A DNA stretch of 64,000 nt from Micromonospora zingiberis (GCF_004331455.1 NZ_SJJR01000007.1:124001-188000); one strand, 5' to 3'. Counted from the first letter of the stretch, positions 1 through 9,358 are shown. Numbers and translations are program-made. The notes: generated from the letters alone by a model not told the origin.

Positions 1-438
1 CGTCCGGACCTGCGGCCGGTGCCGGAAATGACGCAGCAGCCGGACGGTGACCTGTGGCGCCACCAGGACGTCGCCGCGGACGGCCGCTCGGACCGCCTCG
101 ACCAGCAGGGCCGGTCCGCAGTCCTTGAGCAGGAACCCGCTCGCCCCGGACTGTAGGGCGGTGTCCACGTACTCGTCGTCGTCGAACATGGTGATGACGA
201 CGACGGCGATCGGATCGGCCACGTCGGGACCCGCGAGCAGCCGGGTGACCTGTAGTCCGTCCAGGCCCGGCATCCGGATGTCCAGTAGGCACACGTCCGG
301 GCGCAGGCGACGCGCCGCCTCGACCGCCGCTCGCCCGTCGGCGACGTCGGCCACCACGGTGATGTCCGGCTGGGCTTCCAGGATCATCCGGAACCCGACC
401 CGCATCAGCTCCTGGTCATCGGCGATCAAGACCCGCAC
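1..438 (-). CDS. NarL/LuxR-type response regulator, C-terminus off the window
   Basis: Cytoplasmic response regulator; only the N-terminal receiver domain (about 146 residues) is visible because the gene runs off the left edge. The GTG start at 438 has a GGAG about ten bases upstream and opens with VRVLIADDQ. The acidic pocket (ADD), the phosphoacceptor Asp in LLDIRMPG and the conserved Lys in FLLKD are all present, so it should be phosphorylatable. The LuxR-type HTH expected in this family would lie before position 1 and is not seen. It follows the sensor kinase at 618-1793 on the same strand with a gap of 179 bases, so the two look like a kinase-regulator pair, although that kinase lacks its phosphoacceptor His. 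Confidence 0.85.
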   Translation of the reverse strand, partial: MRVLIADDQELMRVGFRMILEAQPDITVVADVADGRAAVEAARRLRPDVCLLDIRMPGLDGLQVTRLLAGPDVADPIAVVVITMFDDDEYVDTALQSGASGFLLKDCGPALLVEAVRAAVRGDVLVAPQVTVRLLRHFRHRPQVRT

Positions 439-617
439 TGGCTACCGTCTCCGTCCATCCCGCCCATCGGGCACGAATGATACGGGTTGGTCGTAGCGCC
501 GCCCCGGAGCCGCCATGTGTTGCCCGGTCCGCCGTTGATCCCGGTGCGGCGACGATGGACATCGGGCAGCCTGGGACCGGCGCTCTCCGCCTGCTGCGGG
601 TTGTTCGGCGAACAGCA

Positions 618-1793
618 CTACCGCTCGGCCCGGTGCAGCGGCAGGTCGGCGATCACTCGCCAGCCGCCGCTCGTGCGGCCAGCGGTGAACCGGCCGCCGA
701 GCAGGCGCACCCGCTCCCGCATGCCGACGAGTCCGAAGCCACGGCGACGTCTGCCGATCGTCCGGGTCACCCGCCCGTCGTCGTGGACCTCGACCCGGAC
801 GTACCCCTGCTCGGTCCGTACCGATGCCACGATCTCCCGTGCCCCGGCGGCATGCCGGCGGGCATTGGTCACCGACTCCTGTACGAGGCGCAGCACCGAT
901 GTCGCGACCTCGTCGGCCACCGGTTCGGCGAGATCGACTGTCACCCGGACCGGCGGACTGCCGGCCGACGTCATTGCCCGCAGGTCGGCCGACAGGTCGG
1001 TGGTCCGGGTCAGCGGTGCCGACGTCCTGCCTTCGCCCGGTTCGCCCTCGCGTAGCGCGGCGACCAGGTGACGCATCGAGGACAGCGCCTCGATTCCGGA
1101 GCGTTCGATCACCGGCAGGGCGTTGGCTGCCGCGCCGGGGTCCGACGCGGCGCGTTCCTGTGCGGCCTGTGCCTGCTCGATCATCGCGCTGACCTGGTGC
1201 GTCACCACGTCGCGGAGTTCCCGCGCCAGGCCGAGCCGCTCCCGCTGCTGTACCGCGATCACCGCGGCCCGGCTCGCACGGGCCCGTTGCCGGTCACGAC
1301 CCCGCAGATACCACCCGTACGCCACCGGCAGCACCACCATCGCCATTCCCGACAGCGACACACTCCACCATGGCTCCGGTTCCGACCCCGCCGGTAGCGA
1401 CCAGTACTGCGGCCGTAGTTGCGCCGCAGTCACACCGGTGGCCAGGAGCAATCCGATGAGGCCGGTCGCGACAACCCCGGGAACCTGCCGGACCACTGCC
1501 ACGATGACGATCGCCAGGGCGGCGACCTCGGTCATTGCCAGACCCGCCAGCATCTCGGCGCCGACCGCCCGCAGTACCCCGGTCGAGACGACGAGAGTTG
1601 CCGCGGCACCCAGCGCCCCGGCAACCGGCCGTACCTGTGCCAGCAGCGCCATGGCCGCCATCGGAACGACGCCCAGCACCACCCATCCTCGGCCCGCCGT
1701 TTGGAGTTCCCCGGAGATCTGCACGTCGAGCAGGGCCAGGACCACCAGCGGAACAGCCCACGGACACAGTCGCAGCACCAGCGCCCACACCAC
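618..1793 (-). CDS. DesK/NarX-type sensor kinase with phosphoacceptor His replaced by Arg
   Basis: Membrane sensor kinase of the HisKA_3/HATPase family. Several hydrophobic segments fill the N-terminal 150 residues, followed by a coiled linker, a dimerisation/phosphoacceptor helix and an ATPase domain with an N-box (QESVTNARRH) and a G-box (GFGLVGMRERV). The H-box reads ARELRDVVTH where the family has ARELHDVVAH: codon CGC at 1214-1212 stands where CAC is expected, one transition away. The paralogue at 1959-3112 keeps the His. The start is uncertain: tandem GTG codons at 1793 and 1790 follow a GGTGAG, while a GTG at 1910 would add an uncharacteristic N-terminus and leave almost no room for divergent promoters. 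It may be an inactive kinase, a regulatory partner of its paralogue, or a decaying copy. Confidence 0.8.
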   Translation of the reverse strand: MVWALVLRLCPWAVPLVVLALLDVQISGELQTAGRGWVVLGVVPMAAMALLAQVRPVAGALGAAATLVVSTGVLRAVGAEMLAGLAMTEVAALAIVIVAVVRQVPGVVATGLIGLLLATGVTAAQLRPQYWSLPAGSEPEPWWSVSLSGMAMVVLPVAYGWYLRGRDRQRARASRAAVIAVQQRERLGLARELRDVVTHQVSAMIEQAQAAQERAASDPGAAANALPVIERSGIEALSSMRHLVAALREGEPGEGRTSAPLTRTTDLSADLRAMTSAGSPPVRVTVDLAEPVADEVATSVLRLVQESVTNARRHAAGAREIVASVRTEQGYVRVEVHDDGRVTRTIGRRRRGFGLVGMRERVRLLGGRFTAGRTSGGWRVIADLPLHRAER

Positions 1794-1958
1794 CGTCTGC
1801 TCACCATCCCGCGCAGCGCCTCCACACTCGCCGGGAGGACACCGGAGACAGTACGGGTCGGGGTACGGTTCGTCGTTACCGGAGCGGAACGCCTGCCCCA
1901 CTATCGTCACCGGCGGCCCCCGGATTCGGACCGATGCGAGGACTGCTGTGGTGGCGGC

Positions 1959-3112
1959 GTGAAGATCGACTGGCGGGCTCTGATCACCTGGGACTGGCCG
2001 TTGGCCGGGCTGCTCCTGCTTGCGCTGGCTCTGGACGGGGCGGCGCGAGCGAGTTGGGACATTACGACCAGCGGTGGGAGCTGCCGGGCTTCCTCGCGGT
2101 GTGTGCCCTCGCGTTGCTGGCGTCCCGTTGGCCGGTTGTCGGGGGCGTAGGTGTCGTGGTGGTCCTGCTGGTGTGGTCGGTGGTGCTGCGGCTGGCCGGC
2201 GTCGCGGTCCCCTCCGCCGCGGGTGGGCTGGGGGCTGCCGAGGTCGTCGCGGTCCTGGCCGTCATCGTCGCTGTGGTCCGCCGGTCGGCCAGGTCCACCG
2301 CCGCCGGCCTGGTGGGGCTGCTGCTGCTCAGCTGTCTGCTGGTTGGTGTGCTGAGGCCGGAGCACCCAGGCGCTCCGCAGGATCTGGGTTGGTCGGGGAT
2401 CCTGCCGGTGGCGGCCATTCTCGCCGGGTGGTACCTGCGGGTGCGCGACGCCCGGCAGGCGCGGGAGATGCGGGCTGTGGTGGTCGCGGCGCAGTTGCAG
2501 GAGCGGGTCGCCCTGGCACGGGAGCTGCACGACGTGGTGGCACACCACATTGGCGGCATGGTGGTGCAGGCCCAGGCGGCGCAGGCGGTGGCCGTACCTG
2601 ATCCCGGCGCTGCGGCGCGGGTGCTGCCGGTGATCGAACGTGCCGGCGGGGACGCCCTCTCGGCGATGCAGCGGATGGTCGCCATGCTGCAGGACGTCGA
2701 CGGGGAACCGGCGACGCCGACCACGGACCTGCTCGCCGACCTGCGCGCGGCGACAGCCACTTCGGCAGGCGCCACGCCGGTCCGGTTGGCGGTGGACCTC
2801 GCCGAGCCCGTACCGGCGGTGGTCGCGACCACGGTGCTGCGGCTGGTCCAGGAGTCGGTGACGAACGCGCGGCGCTACGCCGTCGGCGCCCGTGAGATCA
2901 CCGCGACGGTACGGGCCGGCGACGGGACGGTCCGCGTGCAGGTGCGCGACGAGGGTCGACACACCGACCAGCCGAGAAGGTCCGGGGGCGGCGGTTACGG
3001 CCTGGTCGGTATGCGGGAACGGGTGCACCTGCTCGGCGGACGGTTCGAGGCGGGCCGAGTGCCCGGTGCGGGCTGGCAGGTGCTCGCGGACATGCCGCTG
3101 CGGGCTGAGTAG
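1959..3112 (+). CDS. DesK/NarX-type sensor kinase, intact H-box, frameshift near the N-terminus
   Basis: Paralogue of the divergent kinase at 618-1793. The H-box ARELHDVVAHHIGGM is intact (His codon 2528-2530), followed by an N-box QESVTNARRY and a G-box GYGLVGMRERV. The natural N-terminus starts at GTG 1959 (VKIDWRALITWDWPL, then a hydrophobic segment), but this frame stops at 2150. From about 2060 the kinase-like sequence (HYDQRWELPGFLA onward) continues in another frame to 3112, as if one base were missing between about 2050 and 2075. Alternatively translation begins at ATG 1934 in the downstream frame with an unrelated leader. No response regulator adjoins it; the nearest is beyond the divergent paralogue. 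The frameshift could be real or a sequencing error. Confidence 0.7.
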
Positions 3113-3185
3113 GCGACAGCACCGGAGCGACCACACACCTCTGCGTGATGCCCATCGCCATCGCGACGGCGGTTCGTTCGGTACG

Positions 3186-3761
3186 TCACGGCTGCGGGGC
3201 CAGATCCAGGTCCTCGTCGTCTGCCACGTCGGCACAGGGCACGACCCTGACGGAAGCTGCGTTGGCCCGCAGGTAGGGCCGAGCGCCGACGTCACCGACG
3301 GCCAGCGCCGCCACGCCCGCCCAGTGGTCCCGACCGAGTAGCACCGGGTGGCCGGGCCGGCCGCTGTCGTATCCGGCCGTGACCAACGCCGCGGGGCCAG
3401 CTCCGGCGGTGACCCGCCGTACCGCTGCGGCCGTCACGCCGGGCATGTCGACCAGGGTCACCACGACCGCCACGGCGTCGGTGTCCGCGAGCGCGGCCAG
3501 CCCGGCTCGCAGGGACGATCCCATGCCGGTGGCCCAGTCGGAATTGTCGATGGCCACGACCCCATCGAGGGCACCACGAGCCCGAACATCGTCGGCCGCC
3601 GCGCCAAGGACCACGACCACGGGGTCGCACGATGCCGCGCGGAGAACGGCGATCGAGCGATCGAGCAGGGGCCTTCCGTGGTGACGAACGAGGGCCTTCG
3701 GCATGCCGTAGCGGCGTCCGCCACCGGCGGCGAGCACCAGCCCGGCCAGCACTTCGTGCAT
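3186..3761 (-). CDS. MobA/MocA-like molybdenum cofactor nucleotidyltransferase
   Basis: Cytoplasmic NTP transferase of 191 residues. The N-terminal nucleotide-binding signature LVLAAGGGRRYGMPKAL is the family hallmark; the NSDWATGMGSSLRAGL and LVDMPGV segments match the MobA/MocA fold. In this family the enzyme joins CMP or GMP to molybdopterin. It lies head to head with the three-subunit molybdenum hydroxylase at 3827-7654, 65 bases away, so the likely job is making the molybdopterin cytosine dinucleotide form used by such hydroxylases. CTP rather than GTP preference is inferred from context, not read from residues. The start ATG at 3761 is the natural one for the fold. Confidence 0.8.
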   Translation of the reverse strand: MHEVLAGLVLAAGGGRRYGMPKALVRHHGRPLLDRSIAVLRAASCDPVVVVLGAAADDVRARGALDGVVAIDNSDWATGMGSSLRAGLAALADTDAVAVVVTLVDMPGVTAAAVRRVTAGAGPAALVTAGYDSGRPGHPVLLGRDHWAGVAALAVGDVGARPYLRANAASVRVVPCADVADDEDLDLAPQP

Positions 3762-3826
3762 GCTCCACTTCCTGCTGCTTATTTCGGTTTGTCAGCATTT
3801 AGTCGTGATAACGGTAGTCTGGTCCG

Positions 3827-4333
3827 GTGCGAGATAGCGGGAAACGGGCGGAAGGCGGGCGGTCGTCCACCGTCAGCCTCACCGTCAACGGCAGCGGTCA
3901 TGACCTGACTCTGGACAACCGGACCACTCTGCTGGACGCACTGCGGGAGCACCTCGCCCTCACCGGGAGCAAGAAGGGCTGTGACCAGGGGGCGTGTGGG
4001 GCGTGCACCGTGCTCGTGGATGGCAGGCGGGTGGTGTCGTGTCTGATGCTGGCGGCGCAGTGCGATGGCCGTGAGGTGACGACGATCGAGGGGTTGTCGC
4101 CTGATGGTGTCCTGCACCCCGTGCAGGAGGCCTTTGTCCGTCACGATGGGTTGCAGTGTGGCTATTGCACGCCGGGTCAGGTCATGTCGGCGGTAGCGCT
4201 GCTGGCGGAAGGACGCGCGGGCTCTGACCAGGAGATCCGCGAGTTCATGAGTGGCAACGTGTGCCGTTGCGGGGCCTACCCGAACATCGTTGCCGCCATT
4301 CGAGAGGTCGCGGCCTGCGATGCGGCCGTTTGA
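3827..4333 (+). CDS. Molybdenum hydroxylase, [2Fe-2S] subunit
   Basis: Small iron-sulfur subunit of a xanthine dehydrogenase/aldehyde oxidase family enzyme; it relays electrons from the molybdenum site to FAD. Two cluster motifs are visible: the plant-ferredoxin type GCDQGACGACTVLVDG (about residues 50-66) and the C-terminal helical-domain pair QCGYCTPGQ and GNVCRCGAYPNI. Length (168 residues) is normal. The GTG start at 3827 is the only one that gives the whole N-terminus; a later in-frame start near VSLTVNG is possible. Its 3' end overlaps the FAD subunit by 14 bases, so the three subunits are translationally coupled. Confidence 0.9.
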   Translation: MRDSGKRAEGGRSSTVSLTVNGSGHDLTLDNRTTLLDALREHLALTGSKKGCDQGACGACTVLVDGRRVVSCLMLAAQCDGREVTTIEGLSPDGVLHPVQEAFVRHDGLQCGYCTPGQVMSAVALLAEGRAGSDQEIREFMSGNVCRCGAYPNIVAAIREVAACDAAV

Positions 4334-5309
4334 GTACATCCGCGCCGACGACGTGGCCTCGGCGGTGGGATTGGTGAGCAGCGACCCGAAGGCGCACTAC
4401 CTCGCCGGCGGGACGACCCAAATCGATCTGATGCTCAAGGACGGGGTGCTCGAACCTGAGCGCCTGGTGGACATCACCCGTCTGCCGTTGCGCGGGATCC
4501 GCCGTCACGGTGACGTGCTGCACGTCGGAGCGTTGGTCACGATGGAGGAACTGGCCGCCGATGTCACGGTCACCGAGCAGCTGCCGCTCGTGCGCGAGGC
4601 ACTGCTCGGGGGCGCCTCGACCCAGCTGCGCAACATGGCCACGATCGGCGGGAACCTCCTGCAGCGCACCCGCTGCCGATACTTCCGCGACCCGACCGTG
4701 CTGTCGTGCAACAAGCGTTCGCCCGGGTCGGGCTGCGCCGCCATCAGCGGGGCGGCTCGCATGCACGCGATCCTCGGTGCCAGCATGCACTGCATCGCGG
4801 TGCATGCCTCCGACCTCTGCGTGCCGCTCGTCGCGCTCGACGCCGTCGCGCACATCCAGGGCGTCGGCGCGCAGCGCAGAATTCCGTTGGCCGACCTCTA
4901 CGTCCTGCCCGGTGACCGTCCGGACGTCGAGAACGTGCTCCAACACGGTGAGCTACTCACCACGATCGAGATTCCGCTGCTGCCGGCCGGGACCCGGTCG
5001 GGCTACCTGAAGATCCGCGATCGTTCCTCCTATGAGTTCGCGCTGACCTCGGCCGCCGTCGCCCTGGCGATCGACGACGGGGTGATCACTCACCCGCGGG
5101 TGGCGTTCGGCGGGGTCGGCACGATTCCGTGGCGTTCGCCGGAGGCCGAGGCGGTGCTGCGTGGTGCATCGGTCAACACACAGACGTTCCGAGCGGCGGC
5201 CGACGCGGCCATCCACGACACGTTCACTGTCACCGGAACCGCGTTCAAGGTTGAGCTCGCCAAGCGCACGCTGGTACGAATTCTGCAGACCCTCACGGAG
5301 GCCGGCTGA
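4320..5309 (+). CDS. Molybdenum hydroxylase, FAD subunit with extra cysteines (PaoB-like)
   Basis: Flavin subunit of the hydroxylase. FAD-binding segments YLAGGTTQIDLM and TIGGNLLQRTRC are present, followed by the CO dehydrogenase flavoprotein C-terminal domain. Between them lies a cysteine-containing insert (TRCRYFRD, LSCNKRSPGSGC) characteristic of the PaoB/YagS subgroup, which in the E. coli enzyme holds an additional [4Fe-4S] cluster. The ATG at 4320 is chosen because MRPFEYIRAD is the usual start of this fold and overlaps the end of the upstream subunit. The next gene begins in a TGATG overlap at 5309. About 329 residues, normal for the family. Confidence 0.88.
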   Translation: MRPFEYIRADDVASAVGLVSSDPKAHYLAGGTTQIDLMLKDGVLEPERLVDITRLPLRGIRRHGDVLHVGALVTMEELAADVTVTEQLPLVREALLGGASTQLRNMATIGGNLLQRTRCRYFRDPTVLSCNKRSPGSGCAAISGAARMHAILGASMHCIAVHASDLCVPLVALDAVAHIQGVGAQRRIPLADLYVLPGDRPDVENVLQHGELLTTIEIPLLPAGTRSGYLKIRDRSSYEFALTSAAVALAIDDGVITHPRVAFGGVGTIPWRSPEAEAVLRGASVNTQTFRAAADAAIHDTFTVTGTAFKVELAKRTLVRILQTLTEAG

Positions 5310-7654
5310 TGACAATGGCCGAGGCCGTGCCTGCGGCCCTGGGTCCGGGTGTCGACCGGGTCGACGGGCGCCCGAAGGTCCTGGGGGCCGCGCACTACCC
5401 CTCCGACGTCACCCTGCCGGGGATGGCACACGCGGCGCTGGTACGCAGCACCATCGCCGCGGGCAGCATCGTCCGCCTCGACACGGCCCGCGCCGCGGAC
5501 ATGCTCGGCGTGCTTACGGTGATCACCCACGAGAACGCCGGCCGGTTGCAGAAGGGCAAGCGCAACCTGTTCTTCCCGCCCCCTGCGGCGCCGCTTCAGG
5601 ATGCGAGAATCAGCTATCACGGCCAGTACGTCGCGGTAATCGTCGCCGAGACGCGGCAGCAGGCCGCAGCGGCGGCGCGGCTGATAGAGGTCACCTATGA
5701 CCGCGACGAGCCGGTGCTCACCCTTGACGACGCCGCCGCCAGCTCGCAATCGAACCCGTACTTCATCGACATGAAACGCGGCGACGCGAAGGCGGCGATG
5801 GCGACAGCGGAGGTGACGGTTGAGGGCACCTTCACGACGTCGCCCGAGACGCACAATCCGCTCGGGCCCTTCACCACCGTCGCGCAGTGGCACGGCGACA
5901 CGCTCACCGTCTACGACTCGACGCAGAACCCCTTCCATGTGCGTGCCGTGCTGGCGGCGTCGTTCGGGCTCGCCGAAGACGACGTGCGGGTGCTGTCGCC
6001 CTACGTCGGCGGCGGTTTCGGCGCCGGGCTGCGGAGCTGGCCGCACACGATCCTCGCCGCGCTAGCCGCACGCGTTGTCGCACGGCCGGTCCAACTCAGC
6101 CTCACCCGGCCGGAGATGTTCACCGGCGTCGGGCACCGACCGAGCACGATGCAGCGCCTCACGATCGCCGCCACGCGCGACGGCAAGCTGGTGGCGATCG
6201 ACCACGAGGGCACCTCCACCGCCTCGATGGGGCACGAGGCGCCGACACGCAAACCGCCGACACGGAAGGCGCCACTGCAATCGCTGTTGAAAGCGCCCGA
6301 TGAGCAGCCGTATCCCATCACCGCCGGCACGGCTGCCGCGTACGCCTGCCCGAACGTGGCCGCCCGCGACAAGCGCGTCCGGCTCAACATCGCGCCCATC
6401 GCACACATGCGGGCACCCGGCGAGGCCGAAGGCAACTTCGCCATCGAGTCGCTACTCGACGAGCTCTCCTACGAGCTGGGCATGGATCCGATCGACCTGC
6501 GGTTGCGCAACTATGCCGAGGTCCAGCCCCAGACCGGGCTTCCCTGGTCCAGCAAGGCCCTGCGCGAGTGCTACACGGTGGGCGCGGAGCGGTTCGGCTG
6601 GGCCCAGCGAGATCCGACCGTAGGCGCGATGCGCGACGGTCGCTGGCTGGTCGGCTACGGCATGGCCGGGGTGACCTTCAACCACTACCAGGCCAAGTGC
6701 CACGCCCGCGCCACGGTGCACCGCGACGGCACCGCACATGTCTGCAGCGGCGCGACCGACATCGGCACCGGCACCTATACCGTCATGACCCAGCTCGCGG
6801 CAGAGGTGCTCGGGCTGCCCGTGGATCGCGTCGAGTTCGAGCTCGGAGATACCCGGCTCCCGCAGGCTCCGCAGGCCGGGGGATCGGGTCTCACCACGGC
6901 ACTGGGAAGCGCGGTCCACAACACCTGTGTCGCACTCGTGCAGCGCGTCCTGACGCTCGTCTCCGACGACGCGGACTCACCGCTGCGGGGCTGCACGATC
7001 GAAGACGTCGTCGCCCACCAGGGCCGCCTACAGCACGCCGACGATGAATCGCGCGGCGAAACCTATTCCGAGATCCTCGGGCGACACGGGTTGAGCGAGC
7101 TCACCGTGGACGGTGACAGCGCCCCGTCGCGCGCGGAGGCAGGCGTCATCGTGGGGTCGCTCGTCGTGTCCCGGCTGGGCCGGTTCGGGCGCAAACTCGT
7201 CGGTGCCTCGCACGCCACCGTACCCGCCGGCGGCTTCGGCGCGCGTTTTGTCGAGGTCAGAGTCGACCCCGAACTCGGTGTGCTGCGCATCGCCCGCATC
7301 GTCTCGGTGAACGACGCCGGCCGAGTCGTCAACGAGAAACTCGCCCGCAGTCAGATCATCGGCGGAACCGTCGGCGGCATCGGCATGGCCATCTTCGAGG
7401 AGACCGTCCGGGACCCGGACAGCGGCCGGGTCGCGAATGCGACCCTCAGCGACTACCTCATCCCCGTCAACGCCGACGTGCCCGACATCGATGTCGTCTT
7501 CGTGGGCGGGCCCGATCCCGCCAACCCCATCGGCGTCAAGGGCGTCGGCGAGATCGGCCTGGTCGGAGTCGCCGCCGCGATCGCCAATGGCGTCTATCAC
7601 GCCACCGGCCGACGGATCCGCTCGCTGCCGATCACCATCGACAAGCTTCTCTGA
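5309..7654 (+). CDS. Molybdenum hydroxylase, molybdopterin-binding catalytic subunit
   Basis: Large subunit (781 residues) of a xanthine dehydrogenase/aldehyde oxidase family enzyme, closest in style to PaoC/YagR. The N-terminal a/b hammerhead domain begins at GVDRVDGRPKVLG; cofactor-binding segments include PYVGGGFGAG and AHMRAPGEAEGNFAIES; the C-terminal GVKGVGEIG carries the Glu that acts as base in this family. It oxidises an aldehyde or N-heterocycle with water as oxygen donor; the substrate cannot be read from sequence. It is the last gene of the operon and is followed by the hairpin at 7723-7764. Confidence 0.9.
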   Translation: MTMAEAVPAALGPGVDRVDGRPKVLGAAHYPSDVTLPGMAHAALVRSTIAAGSIVRLDTARAADMLGVLTVITHENAGRLQKGKRNLFFPPPAAPLQDARISYHGQYVAVIVAETRQQAAAAARLIEVTYDRDEPVLTLDDAAASSQSNPYFIDMKRGDAKAAMATAEVTVEGTFTTSPETHNPLGPFTTVAQWHGDTLTVYDSTQNPFHVRAVLAASFGLAEDDVRVLSPYVGGGFGAGLRSWPHTILAALAARVVARPVQLSLTRPEMFTGVGHRPSTMQRLTIAATRDGKLVAIDHEGTSTASMGHEAPTRKPPTRKAPLQSLLKAPDEQPYPITAGTAAAYACPNVAARDKRVRLNIAPIAHMRAPGEAEGNFAIESLLDELSYELGMDPIDLRLRNYAEVQPQTGLPWSSKALRECYTVGAERFGWAQRDPTVGAMRDGRWLVGYGMAGVTFNHYQAKCHARATVHRDGTAHVCSGATDIGTGTYTVMTQLAAEVLGLPVDRVEFELGDTRLPQAPQAGGSGLTTALGSAVHNTCVALVQRVLTLVSDDADSPLRGCTIEDVVAHQGRLQHADDESRGETYSEILGRHGLSELTVDGDSAPSRAEAGVIVGSLVVSRLGRFGRKLVGASHATVPAGGFGARFVEVRVDPELGVLRIARIVSVNDAGRVVNEKLARSQIIGGTVGGIGMAIFEETVRDPDSGRVANATLSDYLIPVNADVPDIDVVFVGGPDPANPIGVKGVGEIGLVGVAAAIANGVYHATGRRIRSLPITIDKLL

Positions 7655-7722
7655 AGTCGTTGGCGACTGAGTCGCCGCATCAGGTCACATCGCTGGTCGG
7701 CCTCCCGGTCCCAGCTGCGGAC

Positions 7723-7764
7723 CTTGGTACGAGACGGCCCCCATGGAGGCCGTCTCGTACCAAG
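7723..7764. terminator. Perfect 17-bp hairpin between convergent genes
   Basis: Positions 7723-7739 (CTTGGTACGAGACGGCC) and 7748-7764 are exact reverse complements around an 8-base loop. The hairpin lies between the convergent molybdenum hydroxylase operon and the GH5 gene, so it probably ends transcription from both sides. There is no long T tract, as is usual for actinobacterial terminators. Confidence 0.85.
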
Positions 7765-7782
7765 ATCCGTGAGGCAGAACCT

Positions 7783-9246
7783 TCAGCCGGTAGCGATGAT
7801 CTTCCATTGCTGGTTGATGCTGCCGGTGTCGACATACTGAGCGAGAACGGCGCCGTTGCTGCTGTTGCCCATGCCGTCGATGTACATGCCGGTGGCCCGG
7901 TTCCTGATCCGTACGTTGTTCGCGGCGGTCAGTACCGTCCACTGCTGGTTGGCGCTGGTGCTGCTGGCGTACTGGCCGACGGCGGCACCGTTGGTGGTGC
8001 GGCCCATGCCGTCGAGGTAGAGGCCGGTCGCCCGGTTTCTGATGCGCACATAGGTGCCGCTGTTCTCGACTACCCACTGCTGGTTGGCGCTGGTGCTGCT
8101 GCCGTATCCGGCCGCGTTGGCGCCGTTGTTCGTGCTCCCCATGCCATCGACGTAGCTGCTGGTACTCGCGTTGCGGATTCGGACGTACGTGCCGCCGCCG
8201 TCACCCACCCCCCACGCGTACCGGAGCCGGGTCAGGCCGGACGGGTTCACCAGCGAGAGGCTGATGTTCGCACCGCTACCGCTCTTGCTGGTCATGCTGT
8301 ACCAGTCACCGTCGCGCAGGCCGGGCCAGAACACGCTGCCCATCCCCGTGCTGCGCAGGTAGCTGCTCACGCCGCGCAGGTAGTCGGCGAAGAAGGAACC
8401 GCTCGGGACGCTGTAGTCGATCGGGTCGTACTCGACGCCGTCCTTGACACCGCGCCGCATCGGCCCGCCCCACTCGGTCGCGACGGTGCGGCTCGCGTAC
8501 TGCCCGACGTACCCGGCGATGTGGTTCGCCCACGACGTCTCGTCCTCGAACGGCGGGGTCACGTTCATCGTGTAGTCATGCACGCCGAGCAGGGTGCCGT
8601 TCAGTCGAGTGTCGTTGCCGACCACCACGACGTTGGTGGCGAATCCGGTGCCGTCCAGGATCACTCGGCCGCGTGGCACGTTCGGGTATCGGTTCAACCA
8701 GGTGTAGTACATGTTGTTCAGGTCGGTCGCGTTGTAGCCCCACGGTTCGTTGATGACCTCGAAGTAGGCGTTGGGGTTGCTGGCGTACCTCGCCACCACC
8801 GTGTCCCACATCTGGTGGAAAGCGGTCGTGTTCGAAGGCCGGCCACCGCTGTGCGCCCAGTACGCCAGGATCACCTTGCCCTTGCCGAGCGCGTTGTCGA
8901 TCGCGCCGGTGTAGGTGCCCCAGTAGCTGGAGACGGTCGGTTCGTTGATCGGCATCCGCACCGTGTTGGCGCCCGTGATCGCGTACATCTGGCCGACCAC
9001 CCGGTCCGCCACGGTCGAGGCCGAGGTGTACGTGTCCGACGAACTGAGCCCGGAGACGTAGAGCACTCCGTTGACGAAGTTGTCCCGAGAATCGGCCCAG
9101 TTCACGCCCCTGAACTGGCTGGTGGACGCCTCCGCTCGGCCCGGGCTCGGGACCACAACGCCCGCGGTGGCGAGCACCGCCACCAGCATCACCCACACCG
9201 TCGTGTGCCAGCTGCCACGACGTCCGACTAGACCCATGAATGCCAT
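7783..9246 (-). CDS. Secreted GH5-like glycoside hydrolase with ricin-type lectin module
   Basis: Exported polysaccharide hydrolase of 487 residues. A signal peptide (twin-basic GRRG, hydrophobic core, cleavage near AEA) leads into a TIM-barrel catalytic domain. The acid/base Glu is in EVINEPWG and the nucleophile Glu in TEWGG, as in GH5/clan A. The C-terminal ~130 residues form three beta-trefoil repeats, each with a YVRIRN-like strand and ending NQQW, typical of a ricin-B/CBM13-like sugar-binding module. The ATG at 9246 is chosen because AGGAGCGGGCG precedes it directly; upstream in-frame codons give a non-signal sequence. A cellulase or mannanase role is plausible; substrate is unproven. 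Confidence 0.88.
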   Translation of the reverse strand: MAFMGLVGRRGSWHTTVWVMLVAVLATAGVVVPSPGRAEASTSQFRGVNWADSRDNFVNGVLYVSGLSSSDTYTSASTVADRVVGQMYAITGANTVRMPINEPTVSSYWGTYTGAIDNALGKGKVILAYWAHSGGRPSNTTAFHQMWDTVVARYASNPNAYFEVINEPWGYNATDLNNMYYTWLNRYPNVPRGRVILDGTGFATNVVVVGNDTRLNGTLLGVHDYTMNVTPPFEDETSWANHIAGYVGQYASRTVATEWGGPMRRGVKDGVEYDPIDYSVPSGSFFADYLRGVSSYLRSTGMGSVFWPGLRDGDWYSMTSKSGSGANISLSLVNPSGLTRLRYAWGVGDGGGTYVRIRNASTSSYVDGMGSTNNGANAAGYGSSTSANQQWVVENSGTYVRIRNRATGLYLDGMGRTTNGAAVGQYASSTSANQQWTVLTAANNVRIRNRATGMYIDGMGNSSNGAVLAQYVDTGSINQQWKIIATG

Positions 9247-9358
9247 CGCCCGCTCCTGTTGGTGACACGGCGGTAATAAAATCGAAGCATATCGCTGAAT
9301 GCCTGACGTTGGTGGAAGCTCGCCCCGGCCCACCCGCCGGTCCGTGAAGCGCGGCTGG

